Shown: in pieces, positions 26,430 through 35,422 of the stretch
Layout of the letters: every line of letters starts with the position of its first letter
Numbering within the stretch: position 1 is the first letter of the stretch
Assembly (NCBI GenBank): GCA_024998595.1
Contig: JACOEK010000005.1
Location: forward strand, 1 to 64,000
Length of the DNA: 64,000 nt
Direction of reading: 5' to 3'
Source of the DNA: Nitrospira sp.
Lineage (GTDB): Bacteria; Nitrospirota; Nitrospiria; Nitrospirales; Nitrospiraceae
Notes under the pieces: model-generated
Database searches by the model: none
The model's input: only the letters and a program-made list of their open reading frames with translations
Told to the model about the DNA's origin: nothing
Made by a program: the position numbers and the translations under genes

Positions 26430-27508
26430 CGGCGAGGAGGCAGAGGAAATTCCGCCCGGATGTGTTTCGCAAGTGCCTGCGCTGCCAGTTCGTGCCCGCG
26501 TTCGCTCCAGTGACTGCCGTCTGCACAATAGACATCTTCACCACGGGCGTCTGCGGCTTGAACCGACTGGGGCACATCGTCCCAATAGGTGATCGCATGG
26601 TGCGCGGAAATGTCGCGGAAAGCCTGGCTGTAGGGTTCCGCTTCCGTACAATCGAATGCCATGATCGGCCGTGTGCCCACCCGCGCCCGCACCCGTCCCA
26701 TCAACTCGTCCGTGACGGCGACCGCCCGGGCAAATCCGGCATGACGCATCCCCTCCGCTTCGATGTCCACTTCAACCGTATCTCTCGTATTGGCGGCTCG
26801 TAGCCGATCCAGCCTGGTCACCACGAAGTAGAGAAACCGGCTATGACGATTGATCCAATCTCTCACCTGGAGAGACGATTCCTTCGGCGAGAGGAGCTGG
26901 ACCTTACCGTTTCGCCAGTAGGGCCGCACCCAGCCGTTGTTATTGATGCGGCTGAGGCGCTCGAGCTCATTATCGTTATTGATGAAGTCATTGACGCAGT
27001 ATTGCCACAGGATGATATCGGGGCGAATGATATCGAGGTATCGGTCGAGCACGAGAAATTCCTGTAGTGTGCCATACCCTCCGGCTCCATACGCGAAGAC
27101 TTCGACATCGAGAAGTTTGGACAAGAGCGCGTGATAGGTCCGGTCGTCCGAGACGGCGGTGGCATGGGTAAATGAATCCCCCATGACCAGCATTTTGAGG
27201 CGGCGGGAGTTCACATCTCCAAAACTGCGAAATCCATACTGCGTCTGGGATCGGCGGACCGGATAGAGTGTGCCGTTCTTGGTTCTTTCCACCAGCGCTT
27301 CCTGATAATGCTCGGTGGCTTTCCATCCCAGGTCTTGGTCCAGGGTAATGGGACCGATTCGTCCTCCTGCGTTACTTTCAAAAAATGGAATGCCGTCCCG
27401 AATCAGGTGAACGGAACGGATCACCACTTCACCCAGACCCAAGAGTAGCCCTATGAGTACAAAGATCACCGCGCCTGACGCAGTAACCATTGCGAGTTTT
27501 TTGCCCAC
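26426..27508 (-). CDS. SGNH/GDSL hydrolase family protein, membrane-anchored
   Basis: This 360-residue protein has an N-terminal transmembrane helix (AVIFVLIGLLLGLGEVVI). The SGNH core has block I VMGDSFTHA near residue 110, a Gly in AYGAGGYGT near 138, Asn in CVNDFINN near 170 and the catalytic dyad DGSHWSERGH near 338. Such proteins often act as O-acetylesterases or acyltransferase partners on surface polysaccharides. The neighbouring glycosyltransferase and Wzt-like ATPase genes support that role, though the substrate is unknown. Confidence 0.85.
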   Translation of the reverse strand: MGKKLAMVTASGAVIFVLIGLLLGLGEVVIRSVHLIRDGIPFFESNAGGRIGPITLDQDLGWKATEHYQEALVERTKNGTLYPVRRSQTQYGFRSFGDVNSRRLKMLVMGDSFTHATAVSDDRTYHALLSKLLDVEVFAYGAGGYGTLQEFLVLDRYLDIIRPDIILWQYCVNDFINNDNELERLSRINNNGWVRPYWRNGKVQLLSPKESSLQVRDWINRHSRFLYFVVTRLDRLRAANTRDTVEVDIEAEGMRHAGFARAVAVTDELMGRVRARVGTRPIMAFDCTEAEPYSQAFRDISAHHAITYWDDVPQSVQAADARGEDVYCADGSHWSERGHELAAQALAKHIRAEFPLPPRR

Positions 27509-27974
27509 GGCATTCCTAGCGCACTGTGCGAGAGGTGCGCGATCTCGAGCCGGATCCCATCTACGCGTGTGATCGCCTCACACAGACATCATTCCGACAG
27601 TCGGCGAAAGTCTCATGTTCCGGCTACAAATACTATCAGGTATTCCCTGACAGACAATGAAAATTGCTCATGACATGCGCGGGGAGAGAGGGTAGGGGCA
27701 GAGGGTTTTGTCAATGCATCAGCGAGCGTTTCGGTGGCGCCCAAGACCATCCGAGACGTGTGGGAAGCTGTCGCACATTCGGTCATAGTGTCACACCCCT
27801 GTAATTTGTGGTTGAGGCAGCCGCGGTATCTGTGCAAGATAGGGGACGTGCTCGCAGTACTCTGCCAGTGACCTGTAGTACCCACTTCCTGAAACATCTT
27901 CACTACAGTGCTCCCATCGTGGATGGGACACGGCATGTCGTGAAGAACTATGTGTGAGAAAGGAATGAAACAGT
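27509..27974. other. Divergent intergenic region, no gene seen
   Basis: This 466-bp stretch separates the minus-strand SGNH gene from the plus-strand lipoprotein gene and must hold both promoters. Frames open here have no recognisable pattern. I found no clear -35/-10 pair, repeat or RNA gene. Confidence 0.5.
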
Positions 27975-28340
27975 ATGACGAGGCAGCGCTTGAACACCTG
28001 GTATATGCGCAGTTGGATGGTGGCCATATTGACAGTGGGGTCTTTCACGGCCGGATGTATGCACCATCCCGGCGGTATCGCGCCTTCGACCAAGCCGCTC
28101 GCTCCGGGTGGATATACCGAACTCGGCAAGGTGCGGGGGCAGGATTGTGTGTACCATCTCCTGGGCTTGATTCCCGTGACCGGCGGGAATGAGATGCGCA
28201 ACGCCATCGAGGATGCCTTACGCACGAAACCCCTCGCGGACGCGATGGTTGAGGTCACGGTGGACGGCTACTTTCAATACTTCATTCTCTTTTCTCGGGC
28301 CTGCACCCAAGTGTACGGAACGGCGGTGGAAACAAAGTAA
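27975..28340 (+). CDS. TRL-like lipoprotein
   Basis: This 121-residue protein has a lipoprotein signal (MVAILTVGSFTAGC, lipobox TAGC). The mature pattern resembles the TRL family: KVRGQDCVYHLLGLIPVTGG, then AIEDALRTKPLADAM, VEVTVDGYFQYF and CTQVYGTAV. These small outer membrane lipoproteins have no established function. An AAAGGA site lies upstream of ATG 27975. It is probably a stand-alone gene before the ABC ATPase. Confidence 0.7.
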   Translation: MTRQRLNTWYMRSWMVAILTVGSFTAGCMHHPGGIAPSTKPLAPGGYTELGKVRGQDCVYHLLGLIPVTGGNEMRNAIEDALRTKPLADAMVEVTVDGYFQYFILFSRACTQVYGTAVETK

Positions 28341-28475
28341 TCACCACGTTAGGGAGCCGCTCTTGTTCGGTCCCGCCCTCTGCTAGGGAAAGTCCGAGGT
28401 GATCTGCAGAAAAATGTGTGCCACATAGATGGAGCGAAAACTTTTTTTATCCATCTTGCGGTTCTCATCTGACTT

Positions 28476-29768
28476 ATGGGCAACGTAGCCATCTCGGTCG
28501 ATCGCCTGACCAAACGCTATTCCATCGGCGTGCAGGCGCGTCACGATACCATTCGTGATCGCGTCGCGGCTGCGATGTCATGGTGGAAGCAGAGTCGTGT
28601 GAAGGAGTCGGGGAAGAGGCGGGAATTTTTCGCGCTGACTGATGTCTCCTTTGACGTGAAGCCCGGGGAAGTGTTCGGCATTATCGGCCATAACGGGGCC
28701 GGAAAAAGCACTCTCCTGAAGATCCTCTCGAGAATCACGGCTCCTACATCGGGGTGCGCCGATATCTATGGCCGTGTCGGTTCGCTTCTTGAGGTCGGCA
28801 CGGGTTTTCATCCTGAGCTGACGGGGCGCGAAAATATTTATCTGAATGGTTCTCTTCTGGGTATGCGCCGGACCGAGATCGCGGCCAAGTTAGATGAGAT
28901 CATCGATTTCGCTGGTGTGGAGGAATTCATCGACACGCCGGTGAAACGCTATTCAAGCGGCATGTATGTGCGATTGGCTTTTTCTGTGGCCGCCCATTTC
29001 GAGCCCGATATCCTCATCGTGGATGAAGTCCTGGCGGTAGGTGATGCCGGTTTTCAGCAGAAATGTTTAGGAAAGATGCGACAGGCCAGTCGGGGCGGGC
29101 GGACGGTGTTGGTGGTCAGTCACAATCTGCCGGTCATTGAAAATCTTTGCCAGCGTGCGCTGTTCCTGTCGCAGGGACGTGTGGCCTTAACGGGTCCGGC
29201 GCGGGAGGTGGTGGACGCCTATGCAGGAATGACAGCCGATTTGGCGAAAAGCGCGTTGCACGCCCGCACCGACAGGCAAGGGAAAGGCCACGTCATGGCG
29301 ACGGCGATCGAGCTGCTCGATAAGCATCGCCATGTCTCCTCGTCGGCCATTTGTGGTCGAGAGACGATCGTGCGATGGCATTATAGGTGCCTGCCGGGAA
29401 CAGTCATTCGGCGCTGCCGCGTAGAGCTGTCTTTACATGCTCGAATTGGCGATCCCTATGAGACGGCGTACTTTCTCATGTCAACCGATCTCGTGAGCCC
29501 ATTACCTCTCGATTTGTCCGGAGAAGGCTATATTGATTTCCGCGTCCCGGATTGGCCCCTGTCCGGCGGACAGTATTATGTCATGTCATACGTAGAAAGT
29601 GACAAGGAAGTTCAAGATTGGGTGCACAGTGCCGCGCTGTTAACGGTGGTCGATGGCGACTTTTACGGGACGGGTAAGAGTTATCCTCCAAATTGGAGAG
29701 GGAAATCCGTGTTGATTAAATACGATTGGACACAGGCGGCTCACGAGGTCGTGCCCTCCTTTTTGTGA
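28476..29768 (+). CDS. ABC transporter ATP-binding protein, polysaccharide export (Wzt-like)
   Basis: This 430-residue protein has an ABC ATPase domain (residues 1-245) with Walker A GHNGAGKS near 70, signature YSSGMYVRLAF near 165 and Walker B DILIVDEVLAVGD near 185. A C-terminal domain (about 270-425) resembles the Wzt carbohydrate-binding domain that recognises the capped O-antigen. The family powers export of polysaccharide through a Wzm-type permease. No such permease gene is adjacent, which is unusual. A GT4 glycosyltransferase gene follows. Confidence 0.93.
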   Translation: MGNVAISVDRLTKRYSIGVQARHDTIRDRVAAAMSWWKQSRVKESGKRREFFALTDVSFDVKPGEVFGIIGHNGAGKSTLLKILSRITAPTSGCADIYGRVGSLLEVGTGFHPELTGRENIYLNGSLLGMRRTEIAAKLDEIIDFAGVEEFIDTPVKRYSSGMYVRLAFSVAAHFEPDILIVDEVLAVGDAGFQQKCLGKMRQASRGGRTVLVVSHNLPVIENLCQRALFLSQGRVALTGPAREVVDAYAGMTADLAKSALHARTDRQGKGHVMATAIELLDKHRHVSSSAICGRETIVRWHYRCLPGTVIRRCRVELSLHARIGDPYETAYFLMSTDLVSPLPLDLSGEGYIDFRVPDWPLSGGQYYVMSYVESDKEVQDWVHSAALLTVVDGDFYGTGKSYPPNWRGKSVLIKYDWTQAAHEVVPSFL

Positions 29769-29910
29769 CCGATCGGACCAACGCGCGATGTGACTGAGCG
29801 AATTCTCGGGATATGCCTAGTGGAGCGCGGGAACGAACCAGATATGATCGGGGCTCATCGTACAACATTTCCCCTCACAACTTGGTGGAAGATGAATAGG
29901 GAACCTGATC

Positions 29911-31272
29911 ATGTCAAGAAGTACCATTCCCCTGGAATTAGACGGGCATGAGCAGGATGACATCTGCCCTAGCCGTGGCACCCGCAGTGGATCCCCCAAG
30001 GTCGTTCACCTCAGCACCTATGACATCGCGGGCGGTGCCGCGCGAGCCGCCTATCGCCTGCATGACGGCTTGCGCAAGGCGGGCGTCGACTCTTCCATGT
30101 TTGTCCGCGAAGCGCGGACTACGGACAGTTCCGTCATCAAATTCGAACCGACGAAAACATTTTGCAAGAGAGCTGAGCGCCGCATTCGGCGTGAACAGAT
30201 CGATCGAAAACTTCGTCCGGCCGTCCCTCCCGATAGTGACACGGTGGAACCCTTTCGAACCGATCGCTCTGAATATGGTCTCGACATACTCCCGCAACTT
30301 CCTCCGTATGACATTCTGAATCTGCACTGGATCGCGGATTTTGTCGATTATCCTTCCTTCTTCGGGGCTTTCTCGAAGAACACACGTATTGTGTGGACGC
30401 TCCACGACATGAACGCCTTCACCGGCGGGTGTCATTATGACCTGGGGTGCGGTCGCTACCTCAGTGAATGCGGGAATTGCCCCCAGTTGCTTGCGGCAGG
30501 ACCGAATGACCTTTCCCGTGAAATCTGGACACGGAAGAAATCACTCTTCGACCAACTTTCAGAGGAGCAGATTCACTTCGCGACGCCGAGTACCTGGCTG
30601 GCAGAGGAAGTTCACCGAAGCCCGATTTTGGGCCGTTTCCCCGTTTCGGTGATTCCCTATGGGCTCGACCTGGCTGAATTTGCGCCTCGTGACGTCGGTA
30701 GCGCCAGAGAGGTATTCGGGATTCCCCACGAGGCCAAAGTGATCTTATTCGTCGCCGACGGACTGCCGCTCTTCCGGAAGGGATTCGAGGTCTTGGTGCG
30801 GGCGCTAGAGCATATACGCAGTTGGATTCCTGAACTTCATCTGGTCACGGTGGGTCATAATAGTCCTGACTTGGGTCGTCATATTCCGCATTCCTACCTC
30901 GGGCACATCAACAGCGATCGATTGCTGTCGAATATCTATAGCGCCGCTGATTTGTTGGTCATCCCCTCGTTGCAGGACAATCTTCCGAATACGGTTCTTG
31001 AATCGATGGCATGTGGAACGCCGGCAGTGGGCTTTGAGGTCGGAGGCATTCCCGACATGATTCAGCATCGTCAGACCGGGTTGCTGGTAGCGCCTGGCGA
31101 GGCCAGGGCATTGGGGGCGGCCATGGTAGAACTGTTACAGAATCCGGAACGCCGAAGGGCGCTCGGGGCGAACTGTCGCCAACATGCCCTTAACCATTTT
31201 TCTCTGGAAGAACAGGCCGAACGGTACTGCCAACTCTATACGGACATTTTGCATGAACGTGTCGTGGGGTAA
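29911..31272 (+). CDS. Glycosyltransferase family 4 protein
   Basis: This 453-residue protein has a GT-B fold. The N-terminal domain begins [20 protein letters not shown] (residues about 31-50). The C-terminal donor-binding domain has PYGLDLAEF near 248 and the GT4 motif [18 protein letters not shown] near 362, with the E-x7-E pattern. It should add a sugar from an NDP- or GDP-sugar to a surface glycan. It lies 142 bp after the Wzt-like gene and is plausibly part of the same polysaccharide pathway. The exact sugar cannot be told. Confidence 0.93.
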   Translation: MSRSTIPLELDGHEQDDICPSRGTRSGSPKVVHLSTYDIAGGAARAAYRLHDGLRKAGVDSSMFVREARTTDSSVIKFEPTKTFCKRAERRIRREQIDRKLRPAVPPDSDTVEPFRTDRSEYGLDILPQLPPYDILNLHWIADFVDYPSFFGAFSKNTRIVWTLHDMNAFTGGCHYDLGCGRYLSECGNCPQLLAAGPNDLSREIWTRKKSLFDQLSEEQIHFATPSTWLAEEVHRSPILGRFPVSVIPYGLDLAEFAPRDVGSAREVFGIPHEAKVILFVADGLPLFRKGFEVLVRALEHIRSWIPELHLVTVGHNSPDLGRHIPHSYLGHINSDRLLSNIYSAADLLVIPSLQDNLPNTVLESMACGTPAVGFEVGGIPDMIQHRQTGLLVAPGEARALGAAMVELLQNPERRRALGANCRQHALNHFSLEEQAERYCQLYTDILHERVVG

Positions 31273-31316
31273 TTTCGAATGGTGAGACTGGCACATCTTC
31301 AGCCGTGGAGGTGCGT

Positions 31317-31496
31317 ATGTTTCTGAAATGGGCAGCAGTATTTTTTGTGATCGCCATGGTGGCTGCGGCATTCGGGTTTACGGGGATTGCTGAAGGCGCT
31401 TCCGATGTAGCGAAGATACTCTTCTACATCTTCCTGGCGATCTTCTTCACCTTTGTCGTCTCGGGAGTGGTGGTCGCGCGTAAGCTGACGACGTGA
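31317..31496 (+). CDS. DUF1328 small membrane protein
   Basis: I start at ATG 31317, preceded by GGAGGTG. The 59-residue product [20 protein letters not shown] continues with [20 protein letters not shown] and a second helix [12 protein letters not shown]. This is the two-helix pattern of the DUF1328/YtjA family, found widely and of unknown function. It is a lone gene. Confidence 0.9.
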   Translation: MFLKWAAVFFVIAMVAAAFGFTGIAEGASDVAKILFYIFLAIFFTFVVSGVVVARKLTT

Positions 31497-31655
31497 GGCT
31501 CTCAGCGGTGTGACGACCGCGCTCGAACGAGAGGACAGGTTTCACGTCAGTCCTCCCTGCTGGCTGCCGGTGAGGTGGCGCGGTGCCATGCCGCGTCACC
31601 TGCATTTCTTGTTGAGATCCGCCTATAACCTCTCACCCTCGCCCCTCAGACGATG

Positions 31656-31690
31656 GTGCATTTGCACCGAGGTGGTGTGATTCCACCACT
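31656..31690. promoter_or_regulatory. Pair of adjacent inverted repeats upstream of response regulator
   Basis: GGTGCA-TT-TGCACC (31656-31669) is followed at once by GTGGTG-TGATTC-CACCAC (31673-31690). A further perfect 12-bp palindrome, ATCGGTACCGAT, lies at 31743-31754. All are in the 335-bp gap before the response regulator. They may be operators or leader hairpins. Confidence 0.4.
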
Positions 31691-31831
31691 CGCAAGCGTG
31701 CGCCGTTCGATGCCCGAGAAATAGCCATTGCTAACCCATTGAATCGGTACCGATCATTCGTGCACCTCACAGGTCTTGTCCTTGCATCGCAACACGGAGG
31801 GACGAATGCGTCTGGTGAAGGGAGGGACACC

Positions 31832-32281
31832 ATGGGAATGGCATGGCCATTCGGGCTGAGTACGGGCGACAAGGGTGACAAGGTCAGTTTGGGCCGCGTA
31901 CTAGTGGTGGATGACGAAGAGTCGATCCGAAGTTTGCTTCGCATGATGCTGACGCAGGCAGGGTATGACGTGGAAGAAGCGGAAGACGGTGGACGGGCGG
32001 TTGAAGTCTTGAACAGCGGCGACAATCCACTGATGGTGGACGCGATTATTTGCGACATCCGCATGCCGCGCATCAACGGAGTGGAGGCGATTGCCTATTT
32101 TCGAGCCCAATACCCTTCCATGCCGGTCATTGTGTTGACCGGCTATCATGACGAACCATTGGCACTTTCTTTGCGCCGGCAAGGCATTGTGGAGTTTTTG
32201 GAGAAACCGGCGGAGCGGGAGCAGATCCTGGCGTCCGTGGCACAGGCCATTGCCGGGCGTCGCATCAGTTTCTACCCGTAA
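31832..32281 (+). CDS. Stand-alone response regulator (receiver domain only)
   Basis: I prefer ATG 31832 because GGGAGGG is immediately upstream; an open frame extends back to 31739. The 149-residue protein is a single CheY-like receiver: acidic pocket VVDDEES near 29, phosphorylation Asp in CDIRMPRINGVEA near 75, Thr in VLTGYHD near 103 and Lys in EKPAE near 125. There is no output domain, so it should act through protein contacts. No kinase gene is adjacent. Confidence 0.9.
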   Translation: MGMAWPFGLSTGDKGDKVSLGRVLVVDDEESIRSLLRMMLTQAGYDVEEAEDGGRAVEVLNSGDNPLMVDAIICDIRMPRINGVEAIAYFRAQYPSMPVIVLTGYHDEPLALSLRRQGIVEFLEKPAEREQILASVAQAIAGRRISFYP

Positions 32282-32376
32282 CGCGAAGTTGTCTCCTTCC
32301 TGTTTGATTTTCGTCGGGCGGCTTCTTAGAATCCTCCGGTACGACAGCTATCGTTTGATCAGGAGGATCAGCATCT

Positions 32377-33060
32377 ATGTTCGACTTCATCGCCCGAAGG
32401 ACGTTTTATGCACCGCTCCGCCACTTCGCGGCCGCAGGCCTGGCAGGGCTTCTTTTGACAGCATTCCTGCCGGCCGATCTCAGTGCCGCCCGCGGAGGCA
32501 CGGGCCAGGGTGGAGGGAAGACCGAGGTCTTGCCGGTTCAAAAAGCGGCCCCTGCAGTGGTCATCATTGACGCTCCGGGTAGTGAGGCGGACTTGCGTCG
32601 ACAGCTACGCAGCAAGAACGGCGTGGCCGAACTCGGCGCATCGACCTCGAAAACCATGTTTTCGCAAGCCCCGACGGGAACGTTTGGCTATATTTTGCCT
32701 AAATTTTTGGGACTGGCCCTGGTGACGCAGAGTCCGGATCTCGCTCTTGATCGGGTGTCTCCTGCTACGAATGCCTATGAAGTTCATAAGCTGGCTGATG
32801 GAAGCGGTCTATTGGTAGGGTTTATGGGCAAGGATGTGCTCACTCAGGTGGCCCCTAGTCAGCGGCCGAAGAGCGTGCGCATTGCACTCCATTCGAATCC
32901 ATCGGAGAAGGCTCCGCACATTGTGGCAGTACCGCTGGTGAAACTCGCGGCCGACATGATGCCCCTCCGGATCGACCCGAAAAATCCTGACAGCCCGGTC
33001 GTGTTTGAAATGGATCTGCAGAGCTCGTCCACCCGTGCGTCCACACAGGGCGGGCAATAG
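32377..33060 (+). CDS. Secreted hypothetical protein
   Basis: This 227-residue protein has an N-terminal signal (LRHFAAAGLAGLLLTAFLPADLSAA). A Gly-rich linker and a mature domain of unknown type follow (GTFGYILPKFLGLALVTQS in the centre). A Ser/Thr/Gln-rich tail ends it. No family is recognised. It has a GGAGGA-like site near the start and faces the minus-strand gene at 33171. Confidence 0.5.
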   Translation: MFDFIARRTFYAPLRHFAAAGLAGLLLTAFLPADLSAARGGTGQGGGKTEVLPVQKAAPAVVIIDAPGSEADLRRQLRSKNGVAELGASTSKTMFSQAPTGTFGYILPKFLGLALVTQSPDLALDRVSPATNAYEVHKLADGSGLLVGFMGKDVLTQVAPSQRPKSVRIALHSNPSEKAPHIVAVPLVKLAADMMPLRIDPKNPDSPVVFEMDLQSSSTRASTQGGQ

Positions 33061-33077
33061 GCTCTGAGCAAGTTTGC

Positions 33078-33105
33078 GGGAGGCGGCAGGGCTTCGTCGC
33101 CTCCC
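33078..33105. terminator. Hairpin between convergent genes
   Basis: GGGAGGCG (33078-33085) and CGCCTCCC (33098-33105) form an 8-bp perfect stem with a 12-nt loop. It lies 18 bp after the plus-strand gene and 66 bp beyond the minus-strand gene's stop. It lacks a T-run, so it may serve both directions weakly. Confidence 0.35.
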
Positions 33106-33170
33106 GGTCACTGCGCGCTTTCGAACCTCATCGTATGAGGCCGGCACTCGTTACCGGCGGTCTTTTCTCC

Positions 33171-33509
33171 CTACTCCCCGACCTTCACTGTTACGCTGTG
33201 TGTGGCCGTTCCCGCATCTTTATGGTCGTGATCGGCGATTTTGACCGTAATGGTGTGTTCCCCTTTGGGTACCTGCGTGAACGTGCCCTTGAAGCCCTTC
33301 TGGTAAGCGCCGTCGAGGTAGACGTGGGCGTGATTGCCCGCCGGCGCATTCAAAATCTCGTATTTAATTTCGAAGGTCTCGGGCACGGAATCCCCGTTGC
33401 GCGGAGAGAGGATGTTGATGGTGGTCGAATTTTCAGCGACGCACCAGGAACTCAGGGCCAGTGTTGCGCCAAGGGTCACACTGCAGGCGGACAGAATCAG
33501 ACGGGTCAT
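33171..33509 (-). CDS. Small periplasmic Ig-like/hypothetical protein
   Basis: This 112-residue protein has a signal peptide (LILSACSVTLGATLALSSWC, cleavage near AEN). The all-beta mature domain includes INILSPRNGDSVPETFEIKY, HAHVYLDGAYQKGF and GEHTITVKIADHDHKDAG. The layout resembles periplasmic Ig-like domains of the DUF4399 type. The His-rich HDHKD may bind metal. Function is unknown. It lies just downstream of the MOSC gene on the same strand. Confidence 0.6.
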   Translation of the reverse strand: MTRLILSACSVTLGATLALSSWCVAENSTTINILSPRNGDSVPETFEIKYEILNAPAGNHAHVYLDGAYQKGFKGTFTQVPKGEHTITVKIADHDHKDAGTATHSVTVKVGE

Positions 33510-33533
33510 AACACCTCCCGGGAAGAGTGATGA

Positions 33534-34268
33534 TTAAGCATGGGGATCGCCGAATTGTCGTTGCTGCGGCTCCGGACTATTCTGCTGTCGGCTACGCTGC
33601 CGCAACGTGTGTTGCCAACTGGCGGAAAGCAGGGGGCAGAGGCTCAACTGCTCAGCCGCTTTCAGATTTCCCCGCTCCTGATGCATGATCCGATTGGCCA
33701 TGCTGACGGTCCATTCAGGATGAGGGCGATCCGTGAGGCGCAGCCTGAGATTCGATTCAACGAGCCCTTCTTGGAGGACTCGAAAATACCACCCCGTGAA
33801 TCCGGTCTGTTCAACCTGCACGGCCAGATCCTTGATCTGCCAGCGCCGGGCTAATTTCCAGCAGGGCTGACGGGGCTGAGAAATCTGGACGACGGCTGAC
33901 CCCACGGAAAAAGTATCTCCAATGCAGACGTCTGCTTCCGTCAGTCCTTCGAGGGTGAAATTTTCGCCGAACTCGCCGCCGATCAGTTGCCGCTGCGGCA
34001 GGATGCTGTTCCAGTGGAACCAGTGCTCAAATGGATACACGCAGACGGCCTTGTCGAGGCCTCCATGGTGGACCAGATCGGCCTGGCCATCACCCTCCAA
34101 GTTATGTGCCTGCAGCTGGATTGGTCCGAGAACGGGACGTTTAAAGATGCCGGTCGTCCATGGTTGCGGCGAGCGGTCTTCGAGGCTCCCCGGGTGGTCA
34201 TGCTCAGGAAGCCCCACCTGGATGGATCGTATCAACCCGGTGATCTGTTGCACCTGTGTCTGTCTCAT
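33534..34268 (-). CDS. MOSC domain protein (YiiM-like)
   Basis: This 244-residue protein has a MOSC beta-barrel: GDGQADLVHHGGLDKAVCVY near residue 60, GEFGENFTLEGLTEADVCIG near 97 and the conserved Cys in SQPRQPCWKLARR near 137. A C-terminal YiiM-type 3-alpha extension (GWYFRVLQEG) follows. MOSC proteins handle activated sulfur or molybdenum cofactor; YiiM forms reduce N-hydroxylated compounds. It is divergent from the LysR regulator gene, which may control it. Confidence 0.9.
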   Translation of the reverse strand: MRQTQVQQITGLIRSIQVGLPEHDHPGSLEDRSPQPWTTGIFKRPVLGPIQLQAHNLEGDGQADLVHHGGLDKAVCVYPFEHWFHWNSILPQRQLIGGEFGENFTLEGLTEADVCIGDTFSVGSAVVQISQPRQPCWKLARRWQIKDLAVQVEQTGFTGWYFRVLQEGLVESNLRLRLTDRPHPEWTVSMANRIMHQERGNLKAAEQLSLCPLLSASWQHTLRQRSRQQNSPEPQQRQFGDPHA

Positions 34269-34335
34269 GGGGACTGCCGTTGGTGATCGGCGTCACCCTA
34301 GTGTCCGGCCGGCTGAGGCGTCAAAGTGTTTGTTC

Positions 34336-34350
34336 TGATTAGATCAATCA
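34336..34350. promoter_or_regulatory. Candidate LysR-type operator
   Basis: TGATT-AGATC-AATCA is a perfect 5-bp inverted repeat in the 106-bp gap between the divergent MOSC and LysR genes. LysR-type regulators bind such partly symmetrical T/A-ended sites near their own and the target promoter. The assignment rests on position and symmetry only. Confidence 0.45.
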
Positions 34351-34374
34351 CTTCCAGTTATGATAAGAGGTGGC

Positions 34375-35283
34375 ATGGAATTTCGTCATCTCCGGTATTT
34401 TCTCGCGGTCGCCGACGCCTTGCATTTTACCAAAGCCGCTGAGGGGCTTCCGGTCTCTCAGCCGGCCTTGTCCGCCCAGATCAAACAATTGGAACAGGAA
34501 GTGGGAGTGCCGCTCTTCGACCGCGTGGGGCGATCGGTGCAATTGACGCGGGCCGGATTGATCTTTCGCGAACATGCCCGGCGGGCCTTGCGGGAAATGG
34601 AACTGGCGCAAGTCGCCATTGCTCAAGAGGAAGGCCTGCAGCGAGGCACGCTCACCGTGGGCGTGGTGCAAACCGTCAATGCCTACCTGGTCCCTGAGAT
34701 TGTCGGGCGGTTCTCGAGCCTGCATCCGCACGTCGCGCTCAAACTCGATGAACTGTCCGGGCCGGACATTGAAGCAGGCGTGAAGAGCGGGTTGCTGGAA
34801 CTGGGCATCGGGTTTGTTCCTGCAGGATCCGACCGCATTGAGACCCAGCCGTTGTTTGAGGAAGATTTTGTCTTGATCGTTTCACCCCGGCATCACTTCG
34901 CCACACGCCGCCACCTGCCGTTGGCGTCCCTGGCGGATGAGCCCTTGGTCCTCCTGCCGGACATTTTTTGCACGCGCCGGTTGTTGAATGCGAGTTTCGA
35001 GCAGGCTGGCATCGTGCCGAAGGTGACGGTTGAAATGAATTCGATTGAAGGCATCCTCGCGACGGTCAAGACCAGCAAATTGGCGACCGTGCTACCCCGC
35101 CTGTCTCTGGGATTGGAGGTCAACGACGGGCTTCGCGGGATTCCGCTCACCAATCCGACACCCAGACGGGGCCTCGGACTGTTATGGAAGAGGGGCGGTT
35201 ACCGGAGCGGGGCGGCACAAGCGCTTGCCGATCAGGTGCGCATTGCCGTCAACAAACGCTGGAGGCGAAAGACGAACAGGTGA
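34375..35283 (+). CDS. LysR-family transcriptional regulator (CynR-like)
   Basis: I use ATG 34375 (AAGAGGTGGC upstream), which gives MEFRHLRYFLAVADALHFTK, the exact LysR N-terminus. The winged helix-turn-helix (about 1-60, QPALSAQIKQLEQEVGVPLF) is followed by a linker helix and a periplasmic-binding-like effector domain (about 92-295, LTVGVVQTVNAYLVPEIV). The protein has 302 residues, normal for the family. The inducer is unknown. It is divergently arranged with the MOSC gene, the usual layout for a regulator and its target. Confidence 0.95.
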   Translation: MEFRHLRYFLAVADALHFTKAAEGLPVSQPALSAQIKQLEQEVGVPLFDRVGRSVQLTRAGLIFREHARRALREMELAQVAIAQEEGLQRGTLTVGVVQTVNAYLVPEIVGRFSSLHPHVALKLDELSGPDIEAGVKSGLLELGIGFVPAGSDRIETQPLFEEDFVLIVSPRHHFATRRHLPLASLADEPLVLLPDIFCTRRLLNASFEQAGIVPKVTVEMNSIEGILATVKTSKLATVLPRLSLGLEVNDGLRGIPLTNPTPRRGLGLLWKRGGYRSGAAQALADQVRIAVNKRWRRKTNR

Positions 35284-35422
35284 CTTTCGGTACAGGTTCG
35301 ATCTTGTACGGACCTGACGCGGGGACCAATTCTGACCACATTTTTTTTGGATGGTTTGTAACCTGTGCCTCTCTGCGGACGACTTGTATGGTAACGGGCC
35401 CTACCTGTGGTCCTGAGGGCGG

